Below are positions 1 through 6,454 of a stretch of DNA of 12,471 nucleotides, piece after piece. The stretch is from positions 1 to 12,471 of the forward strand of contig CANQNA010000030.1 in the NCBI GenBank assembly GCA_947625005.1, read 5' to 3'. The notes under the pieces were generated by a model that saw only the letters and a list, made by a program, of their open reading frames with translations, was not told where the DNA came from and searched no databases. How positions within the stretch are numbered: the stretch's first letter is position 1; each line of letters begins with the position of its first letter. The position numbers and the translations under genes are program-made. Source of the stretch: an uncultured Bacilli bacterium. GTDB taxonomy: Bacteria > Bacillota_I > Bacilli_A > RF39 > UBA660.

Positions 1-31
1 CAAACTATAAAAGTTCGAACAGAAACGTCAC

Positions 32-106
32 TGGAGCAAGTGAGCGGAATCGAACCGCCATCTCAACCTTGGCAAGGTTGCATACTAACCGTTGTACTAC
101 ACCTGC
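32..106 (-). tRNA. trnG: tRNA-Gly (anticodon GCC)
   Basis: Read on the minus strand, this folds into a complete 75-nt cloverleaf. It has a 7-bp acceptor stem (GCAGGTG with CACTTGC, one G-T pair), a 4-bp D stem with an 8-nt loop, and a 5-bp anticodon stem CAACC/GGTTG around loop TTGCCAA. The variable region is 4 nt and the T arm is GGCGG-TTCGATT-CCGCT. The anticodon GCC lies at plus positions 71-73 and reads GGC and GGT glycine codons. The 3' CCA is encoded (32-34), as is common in Bacillota. No terminator is visible in the 31 bases left of it, so the transcript may continue into further RNA genes outside the window. Confidence 0.95.
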
Positions 107-115
107 ATATAAAGT

Positions 116-144
116 ATTTTACCAAATAATCTGGGAAGTTGCAA
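116..144 (-). promoter_or_regulatory. sigma-A-type promoter of tRNA-Gly
   Basis: On the minus strand, TTGCAA (139-144) is followed after 17 bp by TAAAAT (116-121), with an upstream TGG that makes an extended -10. Transcription would start near 109, about 3 nt before the mature tRNA 5' end. TTGCAA is its own reverse complement and is also the -35 of the opposing promoter. Confidence 0.7.
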
Positions 145-167
145 TAGAATTTTTAAGATGATATAAT
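139..167 (+). promoter_or_regulatory. sigma-A-type promoter of the LtaS-like/fhs operon
   Basis: TTGCAA (139-144), a 17-bp spacer and a consensus TATAAT (162-167) preceded by TGA (extended -10). The predicted start near 174 gives a leader of about 16 nt, containing the ribosome site AGAAGGG (178-184) before ATG at 190. The -35 hexamer is the same six base pairs used by the tRNA promoter on the other strand. Confidence 0.75.
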
Positions 168-189
168 TGAATCTATAAGAAGGGATTTA

Positions 190-2205
190 ATGAAACATAA
201 TATATTGAAAAGAGTTAATAATTTTGTTTCAAAAAGTAAGAAAAATTTTCTTAGTTTTTTAAAATACAATAAACAATTTTGTTCTTTTGTTGTATTATCA
301 CTTATTAGTTGTCTTTGTTTAAGAGGATTAACAATTGGTAATTGGTTTTCCTTTCTTCCTTTATTTTTTGATTTAGGAGTTATTTTAATTATAGGTTCTT
401 TTGCCTATTTTATTAAACCTACTCATCAATTTAAATATTTTGTTAGCATTTTGTTTTTAATAACTGTTATAAATATAATAAATTCTATTTATTATGCTTT
501 CTATACATCATATGCATCTTTTGGACTTTTAGCAACGATTGGTCAAGTAGGAGAAGTTGGAGGAGCAATTTTTGAAAAAATTAATTTTGGTCAATTTATT
601 TATGTTTTATTCTTTCTAATATTTATTTATATTAATAGAGTATTAAATCGTGGAGAATATTTTAATTTAGTAAGTAAAATAGAAAAAGGTAAGTTATTAT
701 TTAGAAATACTTTGTTAATTGGATTTATTTTTCTAGCAATTTGTGTTTGCTTTTTAAATAAAACCGATTATTCTCGTTTAACTAAACAATGGTTTAGGGA
801 GTATACAGTAGAGAAATTTGGAATTTTAGTTTATCAGGGTAATGATTTAATTCAAACTTTAAGAAATAGTGTAAATAATTTATTTGGCTATGATGAAGCT
901 TTAAAATACGTTACCGAATATTATGAGGATAATACTAGAGATAATAAGGCAAATGAGTATACTAATGTTTTTGCAGATAAAAATGTTGTATTTGTTCATA
1001 TGGAAAGTATGATGTCTTTCTTTGTAAATTTAAAAATTAAAGATATTGAGATTACTCCTAATTTAAATAAATTAGTAAATGAAGGATTGTATTTTTCTCA
1101 TTTTTATCCTCAAATTAGTGTAGGAACTAGTAGTGATACTGAATTTACTTTAAATACAAGTTTAATGCCTGTACAAAGTGGTACAGTATTCGTTAGTTAT
1201 TATAATAGAGAATATGAAACATTAACTAATCTTTTAAAAGATAAAGGATACTATACATTTAGTATGCATGGAAATAAAGCAAGTATGTGGAATAGAAATA
1301 GAATGCATCCTCAACTTGGATACATGGACTTTTATGCAGAAGATAGTTTTGAAGTAAATGAAGAAAACACAGTAGGTCTTGGTTTAAGTGACGTTTCTTT
1401 CTTTGATCAAGCACTAGAAAAAATAAAAACTATAGAAAAAGAACATAATAAATATATGGGGACTTTAATTACTTTATCTAATCATACACCTTTTGATGAT
1501 TTAGACAAATATTTACCGTTGGATTTAAGTTATGAAACAGAAGTTTATGATGAACAATTGGGTATTACTCGTAATGTTCATTATGATTATTTAGAAAATA
1601 CAATATTAGGTAATTATATAAAAAGTGCTCATTATGCTGATTATGCTTTAGGATTATTTTTAGATAAGATTAAAAGTAGTGATGAATTTAATAATACAAT
1701 ATTTGTATTTTATGGTGACCATGATGCTAAATTAAGTAGAAAAGAATTTAATTATTATTATAATTTTGATTTTAATACAGGAAAAATAAAAGATGAAAAT
1801 GATCCAACTTATATTGATTATGATTATTATGCTAATGAACTTAATAAAAACACTCCATTAATTATTTGGGATAAAAATCAAACATTAACTGGTAAAGTAG
1901 ATTACTATATGGGAATGATAGATGTTATGCCTACTTTAGGGAATATGTTAGGCGTTTATAATAAATATGCTTTAGGACATGATATATTTAATATTAAAAA
2001 TAATAATATTATTGTTTTTGCTAATAGTAATTTTTTAACAGAAAAGCTTTATTATAATAATACTAAAGGAGAATATAAAGTTTTTAGCGATGAAGTAATA
2101 GATAATGCTTATTTAGAAAAATGTCAAAATTATACGGAAACTATTTTAGAAGTATCTGATAATTTTATTGTTTATGATTTGAAAAAAAGGATGGAAGAAA
2201 AATGA
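190..2205 (+). CDS. LtaS-like polyglycerol-phosphate synthase (sulfatase-fold phosphoglycerol transferase)
   Basis: This is a 671-residue protein with LTA synthase architecture. A basic N-terminus is followed by about five membrane segments (near 31-48, 53-75, 82-103, 134-149, 173-190) and an extracytoplasmic sulfatase-fold domain (about 264-600). Family members transfer glycerol-phosphate from phosphatidylglycerol outside the membrane onto a growing lipoteichoic acid chain. Metal and active-site motifs are present: ME272S, GTSSDTE (312-318), H360 with WNR (367-369), SNH432TPF and YGD510H511. Aligned by hand to remembered S. aureus LtaS, the nucleophile falls on S314 rather than Thr, with T313 beside it. 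The start is fixed by AGAAGGG six bases upstream. It opens a three-gene operon and overlaps the next gene by ATGA. The exact role (main synthase, primase or other phosphoglycerol transferase) cannot be told from sequence. Confidence 0.9.
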   Translation: MKHNILKRVNNFVSKSKKNFLSFLKYNKQFCSFVVLSLISCLCLRGLTIGNWFSFLPLFFDLGVILIIGSFAYFIKPTHQFKYFVSILFLITVINIINSIYYAFYTSYASFGLLATIGQVGEVGGAIFEKINFGQFIYVLFFLIFIYINRVLNRGEYFNLVSKIEKGKLLFRNTLLIGFIFLAICVCFLNKTDYSRLTKQWFREYTVEKFGILVYQGNDLIQTLRNSVNNLFGYDEALKYVTEYYEDNTRDNKANEYTNVFADKNVVFVHMESMMSFFVNLKIKDIEITPNLNKLVNEGLYFSHFYPQISVGTSSDTEFTLNTSLMPVQSGTVFVSYYNREYETLTNLLKDKGYYTFSMHGNKASMWNRNRMHPQLGYMDFYAEDSFEVNEENTVGLGLSDVSFFDQALEKIKTIEKEHNKYMGTLITLSNHTPFDDLDKYLPLDLSYETEVYDEQLGITRNVHYDYLENTILGNYIKSAHYADYALGLFLDKIKSSDEFNNTIFVFYGDHDAKLSRKEFNYYYNFDFNTGKIKDENDPTYIDYDYYANELNKNTPLIIWDKNQTLTGKVDYYMGMIDVMPTLGNMLGVYNKYALGHDIFNIKNNNIIVFANSNFLTEKLYYNNTKGEYKVFSDEVIDNAYLEKCQNYTETILEVSDNFIVYDLKKRMEEK

Positions 2206-2837
2206 AAAGAAAAATATTAGTTATACTTCTAATATTAGTTTTTCTTTATTGTATTGGAGGAGTAATTTATAGTATTTTTGTAAGACAAATTCCTCATGAT
2301 AAACCAGTAAATAATGAAGAGCATATAGTAAAAATAGAAGGCTTTAATTATACAATGAATGAGACAAAAGCGAATAAAGTTTTTAAATCTAATTTTAATG
2401 AATTAAAAACTAATTTAGAAAGTGATAATATAGATTATGAAAAATATGCTTTAAGTCTTTCTAAGTTATTTATTATAGATTTTTATACTTTAAATAACAA
2501 AACAAATAAATATGATATTGGGGGGACTCAATATATATATGAAGATGCTGTGGAAAATTTTAAATTAAAAGCAAGTGAGACTTTATATAAGTATATAGAA
2601 GATAATACAGAAGAAAAGGGAGGCGAAAAACTTCCTCTTGTTAGTGAGGTTTTTGCCAATATTTTAGAAGAGACAACTTATAAAATTGATAAAGAGGAGT
2701 ATCCTGCTTATAAAATTAAAGTTGAATGGCTTTATGAAAAAGATTTAGGATATGATACTAGTGCAGAGTTAATTTTAATAAGACATGATAAATATATTAG
2801 TATAGTAGAAGAGAACAGGGTGGGAAATAATGAATGA
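2202..2837 (+). CDS. membrane-anchored protein of unknown function
   Basis: I do not recognise a named family. The 211-residue product has one N-terminal membrane segment (about 5-27) preceded by KRK, with no lipobox, so most of it should lie outside the membrane. The soluble part (about 40-205) mixes helices and strands. Its strongest feature is a hydrophobic-aromatic segment near 88-112 (LFIIDFYTL, then YDIGGTQYIY), followed by a helix and a C-terminal run that looks like beta strands (YKIKVEWLY, AELILIRH). There are no cysteines outside the membrane segment and no catalytic motif I can name. It starts inside the stop codon of the LtaS-like gene (ATGA overlap) and ends 8 nt inside fhs, so translation is probably coupled to both. 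An accessory role for LtaS is possible but is inference from position only. Confidence 0.85.
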   Translation: MKRKILVILLILVFLYCIGGVIYSIFVRQIPHDKPVNNEEHIVKIEGFNYTMNETKANKVFKSNFNELKTNLESDNIDYEKYALSLSKLFIIDFYTLNNKTNKYDIGGTQYIYEDAVENFKLKASETLYKYIEDNTEEKGGEKLPLVSEVFANILEETTYKIDKEEYPAYKIKVEWLYEKDLGYDTSAELILIRHDKYISIVEENRVGNNE

Positions 2838-4371
2838 TATTGAAATTACAAAAAAGTTTAAAATGAAACCTATTAAAGAAATTGCTAATGACTTAGATAA
2901 AAATATGACTTTAGAACTTTATGGAGATTATAAAGCAAAAATTGCTAATAGACCTTTAAATAAAAAAAGTAAAGTCGTCTTAGTTACAGCAATTAATCCT
3001 ACAAAATATGGTGAAGGTAAAACTACTGTAGCAATTGGACTTCATGATGCTTTAAGAAAATTAGGTGAGAAATCTTTGTTAGTTTTAAGAGAACCTTCTA
3101 TGGGACCAGTTTTTGGCATAAAAGGAGGGGCAACTGGAGGAGGATATGCTCAAGTTGTACCAATGCAAGATATTAATTTACATTTTAATGGAGATATGCA
3201 TGCAATAACTAGTGCTAATAATTTAATTAGAGCAGTTATTGATAATTCTATTCATTTTGGTAATCCTTTAAAATTTAAAGAAGTTTGGTTTAAAAGATGT
3301 TTAGATGTTAATGACCGTGCTTTAAGAGGAGAATTTAATATTACTGCAGCCAGTGAAATAATGGCAGTATTTTGTTTAGCTAGTGATATAGATGATTTAA
3401 GAGATAGACTAAACGATATAATTGTAGGTATTAATGAAGACGATGAATTTATTTATGTAAGAGATTTAAAAATTGTAGGAAGTTTAATGGTTTTATTGAA
3501 AGATGCTTTTAAACCTAATTTAGTTCAAACTTTATATAATAATCCTACTTTAATTCATGGTGGCCCTTTTGCTAATATTGCTCATGGATGTTCTAGTGTT
3601 GTGTCATTAAAAACTGCAACAAGTTTAGCAGATTATGTAATTACAGAAGCTGGATTTGGTAGTGATGCTGGAGGATTTAAGTTTCTAGATATTGTTGCTC
3701 GAAATAATGAATTTAATGTTGATTCTGTAGTTTTAGTAGCAACAGTTAGAGCCTTAAAATATAATGGAGAAGAAAATTTAGAAGCTGGTTTATGTAATTT
3801 AGGCGCTCATATTGAAAATTTGCAAAAATTAAATGTTAATTTAGTGGTAGTTTTAAACAAATTTTTTAAAGATGAAGATAAAGAAATTCAAGAAGTTAAA
3901 AATTATGTAAAAAACTATGGCTTAGATTTAATTGTTACTGATTCTTATCAAAATGGTCCTGATGGTTCAATTCTTCTTGCGCAAAAGATAAAAAATAGTA
4001 AAAAGAAAGAGATAAAATTTTTATATAATTTGGAAGATGATTTAAAAGATAAGATAGATTTAGTGGCAAAAAATATCTGTCATGCTAAAGAAGTAAATTA
4101 TTCTGATAAAGCGTTAAAGAAATTAGAAATGTTTAAAAATATTCCTTATCCAGTTAATTTTGCCAAAACTCAGTATAGTTTTTCAGATGATGCGAAAAAG
4201 CTGGGAGATCCTAGAGATTACATTCTTAATGTAACAGATATAAGTATAAATAATGGAGCAAAATTTATTGTAGTTTATCTAGGAAATATTATGACAATGC
4301 CAGGATTAAGTCAATATCCTAATGCTTTAAATATAGATCTTAAAGATGATGAAATAGTTGGTTTAATCTAA
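2830..4371 (+). CDS. fhs: formate-tetrahydrofolate ligase (formyl-THF synthetase), compact form
   Basis: This cytoplasmic enzyme makes 10-formyl-THF from formate, THF and ATP, feeding purine synthesis and initiator-tRNA formylation. Family hallmarks run the whole length: INPTxxGEGKTT (P-loop, 56-66), LREPSMGPVFGIKGG (86-100), the INLHF-GD-HAITSANN block (115-131), HGGPFANIAHGC (243-254), EAGFG (273-277), VATVRALKY (303-311), AKTQYS-SDD (445-454) and the PGL segment (491-493). It is 513 residues, about 40 shorter than the usual 555 or so. The missing stretches are in loops: before the P-loop, between NDRALR and the ITAASE helix, and after RALKY. Where most homologues have a Trp near the folate pocket, this protein has Y373 (DSYQNGPDG). 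The start is supported by AGGGTGGG (2817-2824). It overlaps the upstream gene by 8 nt and is the last gene of the operon. Confidence 0.95.
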   Translation: MNDIEITKKFKMKPIKEIANDLDKNMTLELYGDYKAKIANRPLNKKSKVVLVTAINPTKYGEGKTTVAIGLHDALRKLGEKSLLVLREPSMGPVFGIKGGATGGGYAQVVPMQDINLHFNGDMHAITSANNLIRAVIDNSIHFGNPLKFKEVWFKRCLDVNDRALRGEFNITAASEIMAVFCLASDIDDLRDRLNDIIVGINEDDEFIYVRDLKIVGSLMVLLKDAFKPNLVQTLYNNPTLIHGGPFANIAHGCSSVVSLKTATSLADYVITEAGFGSDAGGFKFLDIVARNNEFNVDSVVLVATVRALKYNGEENLEAGLCNLGAHIENLQKLNVNLVVVLNKFFKDEDKEIQEVKNYVKNYGLDLIVTDSYQNGPDGSILLAQKIKNSKKKEIKFLYNLEDDLKDKIDLVAKNICHAKEVNYSDKALKKLEMFKNIPYPVNFAKTQYSFSDDAKKLGDPRDYILNVTDISINNGAKFIVVYLGNIMTMPGLSQYPNALNIDLKDDEIVGLI

Positions 4372-4381
4372 CTATTTTTTT
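4352..4381 (+). terminator. intrinsic terminator of fhs, stop codon in the stem
   Basis: AAATAGTT (4352-4359) pairs with AACTATTT (4370-4377) around a 10-nt loop, and T4375-4381 forms the U-tract. The fhs stop codon TAA (4369-4371) lies at the loop edge and 3' arm, so the hairpin begins inside the coding sequence. The stem is AT-rich, so strength is uncertain. Confidence 0.6.
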
Positions 4382-4415
4382 ATATAAAATTAAATTAAAA
4401 CTAAATTAAGACACT

Positions 4416-4436
4416 AAAAAAGCCTCCGAATGGAGG
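4416..4436 (-). terminator. intrinsic terminator of the DUF378 gene
   Basis: On the minus strand, CCTCC and GGAGG (4432-4436 and 4423-4427) form a 5-bp GC-rich stem around a 4-nt loop, then C and six T (4421-4416). It sits 38 nt past the DUF378 stop codon and faces the fhs terminator, so the two convergent units are separately closed. Confidence 0.8.
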
Positions 4437-4473
4437 AATTAGTAATTGACTATTAATACTTATGTGGATTATT

Positions 4474-4680
4474 TTATTCGTGGTGATCTAAGTCCATTAC
4501 TAATAATCCGCAGTTAATTAAACCAGTTATTCCTACTAAAGAATAAACAATTCGTGGAATCATTGATTCAGCTCCAAATAGAGTTTCCACTAAATTGAAG
4601 TCTAAAAGACCAATTAATCCCCAGTTTAACGCTCCTATTATAGTAATTACTAAACAGATTTTTTGAACTGTTGACATCAT
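4474..4680 (-). CDS. DUF378 family small membrane protein (YuzA-like)
   Basis: This is a 68-residue protein with two membrane segments (about 6-26 and 42-62) and a short acidic and His-rich tail (DLDHHE). The first segment carries the family signature GALNWGLIGL (16-25), and the loop has the typical LVETLFG (30-36). DUF378 proteins such as B. subtilis YuzA are widespread in Bacillota and have no established function. The ATG at 4680 follows AGAGGA (4687-4692) by six bases; a second ATG at 4677 is possible. It is a single-gene unit, divergent from the lipoprotein gene and convergent with fhs. Confidence 0.88.
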   Translation of the reverse strand: MMSTVQKICLVITIIGALNWGLIGLLDFNLVETLFGAESMIPRIVYSLVGITGLINCGLLVMDLDHHE

Positions 4681-4767
4681 ATTTCATCCTCTTTTCTAAT
4701 CTTATTATGAGCACTTATGAATAAATTATGTAAAAAAAAATATATTTAATTAGAAAAGGGGAGTTAA
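4681..4767. promoter_or_regulatory. divergent leader region between DUF378 and lipoprotein genes
   Basis: Only 87 bp separate the two start codons, so both promoters must lie here or in the coding ends. The best minus-strand candidate is TTTACA (4729-4734) with CATAAT (4704-4709), spaced 19 bp. The best plus-strand -10 is TATATT (4741-4746) with no good -35. Ribosome sites are clear: AGAGGA (minus, 4687-4692) and GGGGAG (plus, 4758-4763), both inside longer matches to the extended anti-SD of 16S rRNA. The promoter assignments are weak. Confidence 0.4.
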
Positions 4768-5859
4768 ATGAAAAAAATTGTAGTAATTTTATTATCACTT
4801 TTAATGTTAACAGGTTGTGGATCAAAGAATAATTCGGATGTTTTAAAAGATTTTAAAAAAGAAATTAATAAAAATGAAAGTTATATTGTAAAAGGAGAAA
4901 TGGTAATAGTAAGTAATGAAGATAAATTTACTTATAGTGTAGAAGCTAGTAATCAAGAAAATAAATATTATAAAGTTAATTTAGTAAATAAGACAAATAA
5001 TCATGAACAAGTTATATTAAAAAACTCTGATGCTGTTTATGTTGTTACACCAAGTTTAAATAAGAGTTTTAAATTTCAAAGTGAATGGCCTAATAATGGT
5101 TCTCAAGTATACTTATTAGATTCTTTGGTTAGAGATATTGAAGGAGATAGTGAAGCTAGTGCTGAAAAAGAAGATAAAGGTTATGTTATAACAACTAAAG
5201 TAAATTATCCTAATAATAGTACACTCGTTAAAGAAAAAATTCATATAGATAAAAAATATAAAGTAACAAGTGTAGAAGTAATGGATGCTGATGGAAATAG
5301 TAAAATAACTTTTAAAGTTGATAATATTGATTATAGTCCAAAATTTAACAAAGAGTATTTTGATTTAGATTTATTAATTGATGAAGATTGTTGTACAGAA
5401 AATTCTACTACAACAAGTACAACTACAACAAAACCTGCAAGTGATGGAGAAGAAACTACTACAGAAAATAGTAATAGTACAGAAGAAAGTGAAACAACTT
5501 CAAATGTTTTAGATGATATCATTTATCCATTATATATTCCAACAGATACTTATCTTTCAACAAAAGATACTATTGATACATCTGATGGCAATAGAGTAAT
5601 TTTAACATTTGCTGGAGATAAACCATTTATGTTGGTAGAAGAAGTTAGTAGAGCAAATGACGAGTTTGAAGTAATTCCAGTTTATGGAGATCCACTAATG
5701 TTAGGAGATAGTATCGGAGCATTAAGTGCAAATTCGCTTTATTGGACAAGTAATAATGTTGATTATTATATAACTAGTGAATCTTTAAGTGGAGAAGAAC
5801 TTTTAACTATTGCTGAAGGACTAGGAAATACGAGTGTTATTGTTAGTGCAGAAAAATAG
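4768..5859 (+). CDS. two-domain surface lipoprotein (LolA-like fold plus DUF4367-like domain)
   Basis: The 363-residue precursor has a signal peptide with lipobox LTGC (14-17), so the mature protein should start at C17 and be lipid-anchored outside the cell. Residues about 23-204 form a beta-rich region resembling the LolA/YdcC/GerS-type fold (repeated strand pairs, ending in DNIDYSPKFNKEYFDLD). A low-complexity linker at 208-246, opening with Cys-Cys and rich in Thr, Ser and Glu, joins it to a C-terminal domain (about 250-360). That domain resembles DUF4367, with the typical ending YYITSESLSGEELLTIAEGL. Both assignments are from pattern memory and should be treated as fold-level. The start is set by GGGGAG four bases before ATG. 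Possible roles, including lipid or polymer binding or surface sensing, are inference. It has its own terminator. Confidence 0.85.
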   Translation: MKKIVVILLSLLMLTGCGSKNNSDVLKDFKKEINKNESYIVKGEMVIVSNEDKFTYSVEASNQENKYYKVNLVNKTNNHEQVILKNSDAVYVVTPSLNKSFKFQSEWPNNGSQVYLLDSLVRDIEGDSEASAEKEDKGYVITTKVNYPNNSTLVKEKIHIDKKYKVTSVEVMDADGNSKITFKVDNIDYSPKFNKEYFDLDLLIDEDCCTENSTTTSTTTTKPASDGEETTTENSNSTEESETTSNVLDDIIYPLYIPTDTYLSTKDTIDTSDGNRVILTFAGDKPFMLVEEVSRANDEFEVIPVYGDPLMLGDSIGALSANSLYWTSNNVDYYITSESLSGEELLTIAEGLGNTSVIVSAEK

Positions 5860-5876
5860 GTTAATGCCTATTTTTT
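5852..5876 (+). terminator. intrinsic terminator of the lipoprotein gene, stop codon in the stem
   Basis: AAAAATAGG (5852-5860) pairs with CCTATTTTT (5867-5875) around a 6-nt loop, with six T at 5871-5876. The stop codon TAG (5857-5859) is inside the 5' arm. Confidence 0.75.
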
Positions 5877-5885
5877 AAATTTTTG

Positions 5886-5914
5886 TTGTTATTAGCGTAT
5901 TAATTTGGTAAAAT
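5886..5914 (+). promoter_or_regulatory. sigma-A-type promoter of the thioredoxin-like gene
   Basis: TTGTTA (5886-5891), a 17-bp spacer and TAAAAT (5909-5914) with TGG upstream (extended -10). The predicted start near 5921 coincides with the ribosome site AGGTGGG (5921-5927), giving a leader of only about 12 nt before ATG at 5933. Confidence 0.65.
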
Positions 5915-5932
5915 ATTCTTAGGTGGGTAAGA

Positions 5933-6430
5933 ATGAATAAAAAATTGAAAATTAATACAACATCTAATGAAGATGTAAGATTAGTAAGAAAGTTAATTAT
6001 TATTTTAATAATTGTAGTAATTGTTGCAGTTGGTTTTTTCTTTTTAACAAATAAAATAGTTGATCCAGTAAAAGAAGAAGAAGTTAATGCAGAAATTAAT
6101 TATGATGTAGCTACTGTTGGAACTATGTTTAATAGACCGTATAAAGAATATTATGTTTTATTGTATGATTCAACTTTAGCAGAAGCAACTTACTATAATA
6201 CTTTATATAGTCAATATAAAAATGCTAATAAGGTAAAAATTTATTATGTTGATTTATCTTTAAAAAATAATAAAGAATATGTTCAAAAAGAGGCAAATAA
6301 AAAGTTAACAGGAGTTAATGATGCTTCATTTAAAGGAACAACTTTAGTTAAAATAAAAAATGGTAAAGTAACAACTTATTTAGATAGTAAGGAAAAAATT
6401 AGAGCAGAATTAGATTATAGCGCAGAATAA
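5933..6430 (+). CDS. membrane-anchored thioredoxin-like protein without a CXXC motif
   Basis: The 165-residue protein has a short cytoplasmic N-terminus, one membrane segment (about 21-39) and an extracytoplasmic domain (about 60-160). The domain follows a thioredoxin-like order: strand YYVLLYD (73-79), a helix where the active site would be, strand KIYYVDL (102-108), a helical stretch, then paired strands GTTLVKI (135-141) and GKVTTYL (144-150). There is no cysteine in the whole protein, so redox chemistry is not expected. A binding or scaffold role is more plausible, but this is inference. Fold assignment is by eye. The gene has its own promoter and the ribosome site AGGTGGG. Its stop codon is buried in a terminator, after which the M14 gene begins 24 nt later. 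Confidence 0.8.
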   Translation: MNKKLKINTTSNEDVRLVRKLIIILIIVVIVAVGFFFLTNKIVDPVKEEEVNAEINYDVATVGTMFNRPYKEYYVLLYDSTLAEATYYNTLYSQYKNANKVKIYYVDLSLKNNKEYVQKEANKKLTGVNDASFKGTTLVKIKNGKVTTYLDSKEKIRAELDYSAE

Positions 6431-6445
6431 TTTATTCTGTTTTTT
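6423..6445 (+). terminator. terminator or attenuator between the thioredoxin-like and M14 genes
   Basis: CAGAATA (6423-6429) pairs with TATTCTG (6433-6439) around a 3-nt loop, followed by six T (6440-6445). The stop codon TAA (6428-6430) spans the 5' arm and loop. The next ribosome site, GGTGAT (6446-6451), follows the T-run directly. The M14 gene therefore depends either on read-through or on a promoter inside the upstream gene. Confidence 0.7.
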
Positions 6446-6454
6446 GGTGATAAA

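Noticed and set aside
13..20. Palindrome GTTCGAAC left of tRNA-Gly, like a T-loop of another tRNA
   Set aside because: The flanking bases do not pair as a T stem and no acceptor stem can be found, so a second tRNA is not supported here.
190..2837. Recoded TGA (Trp), as in mycoplasmas, suggested by the AT-rich composition
   Set aside because: TGA ends two genes at positions fitting the downstream starts, and tryptophans in conserved motifs are TGG, so the standard bacterial code is used.
4691..4758. Inverted repeat CTTTTCTAAT / ATTAGAAAAG between the divergent DUF378 and lipoprotein genes
   Set aside because: Each arm is part of an extended Shine-Dalgarno (like TAGAAAGGAGG, complementary to the 16S 3' end) for its own gene, which explains the symmetry without an operator.
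5331..5522. Minus-strand 63-codon open frame opposite the lipoprotein linker
   Set aside because: It is the complement of the Thr/Ser codon repeats, has a low-complexity Val/Ser composition, and has no ribosome site. It is a shadow of the real gene.
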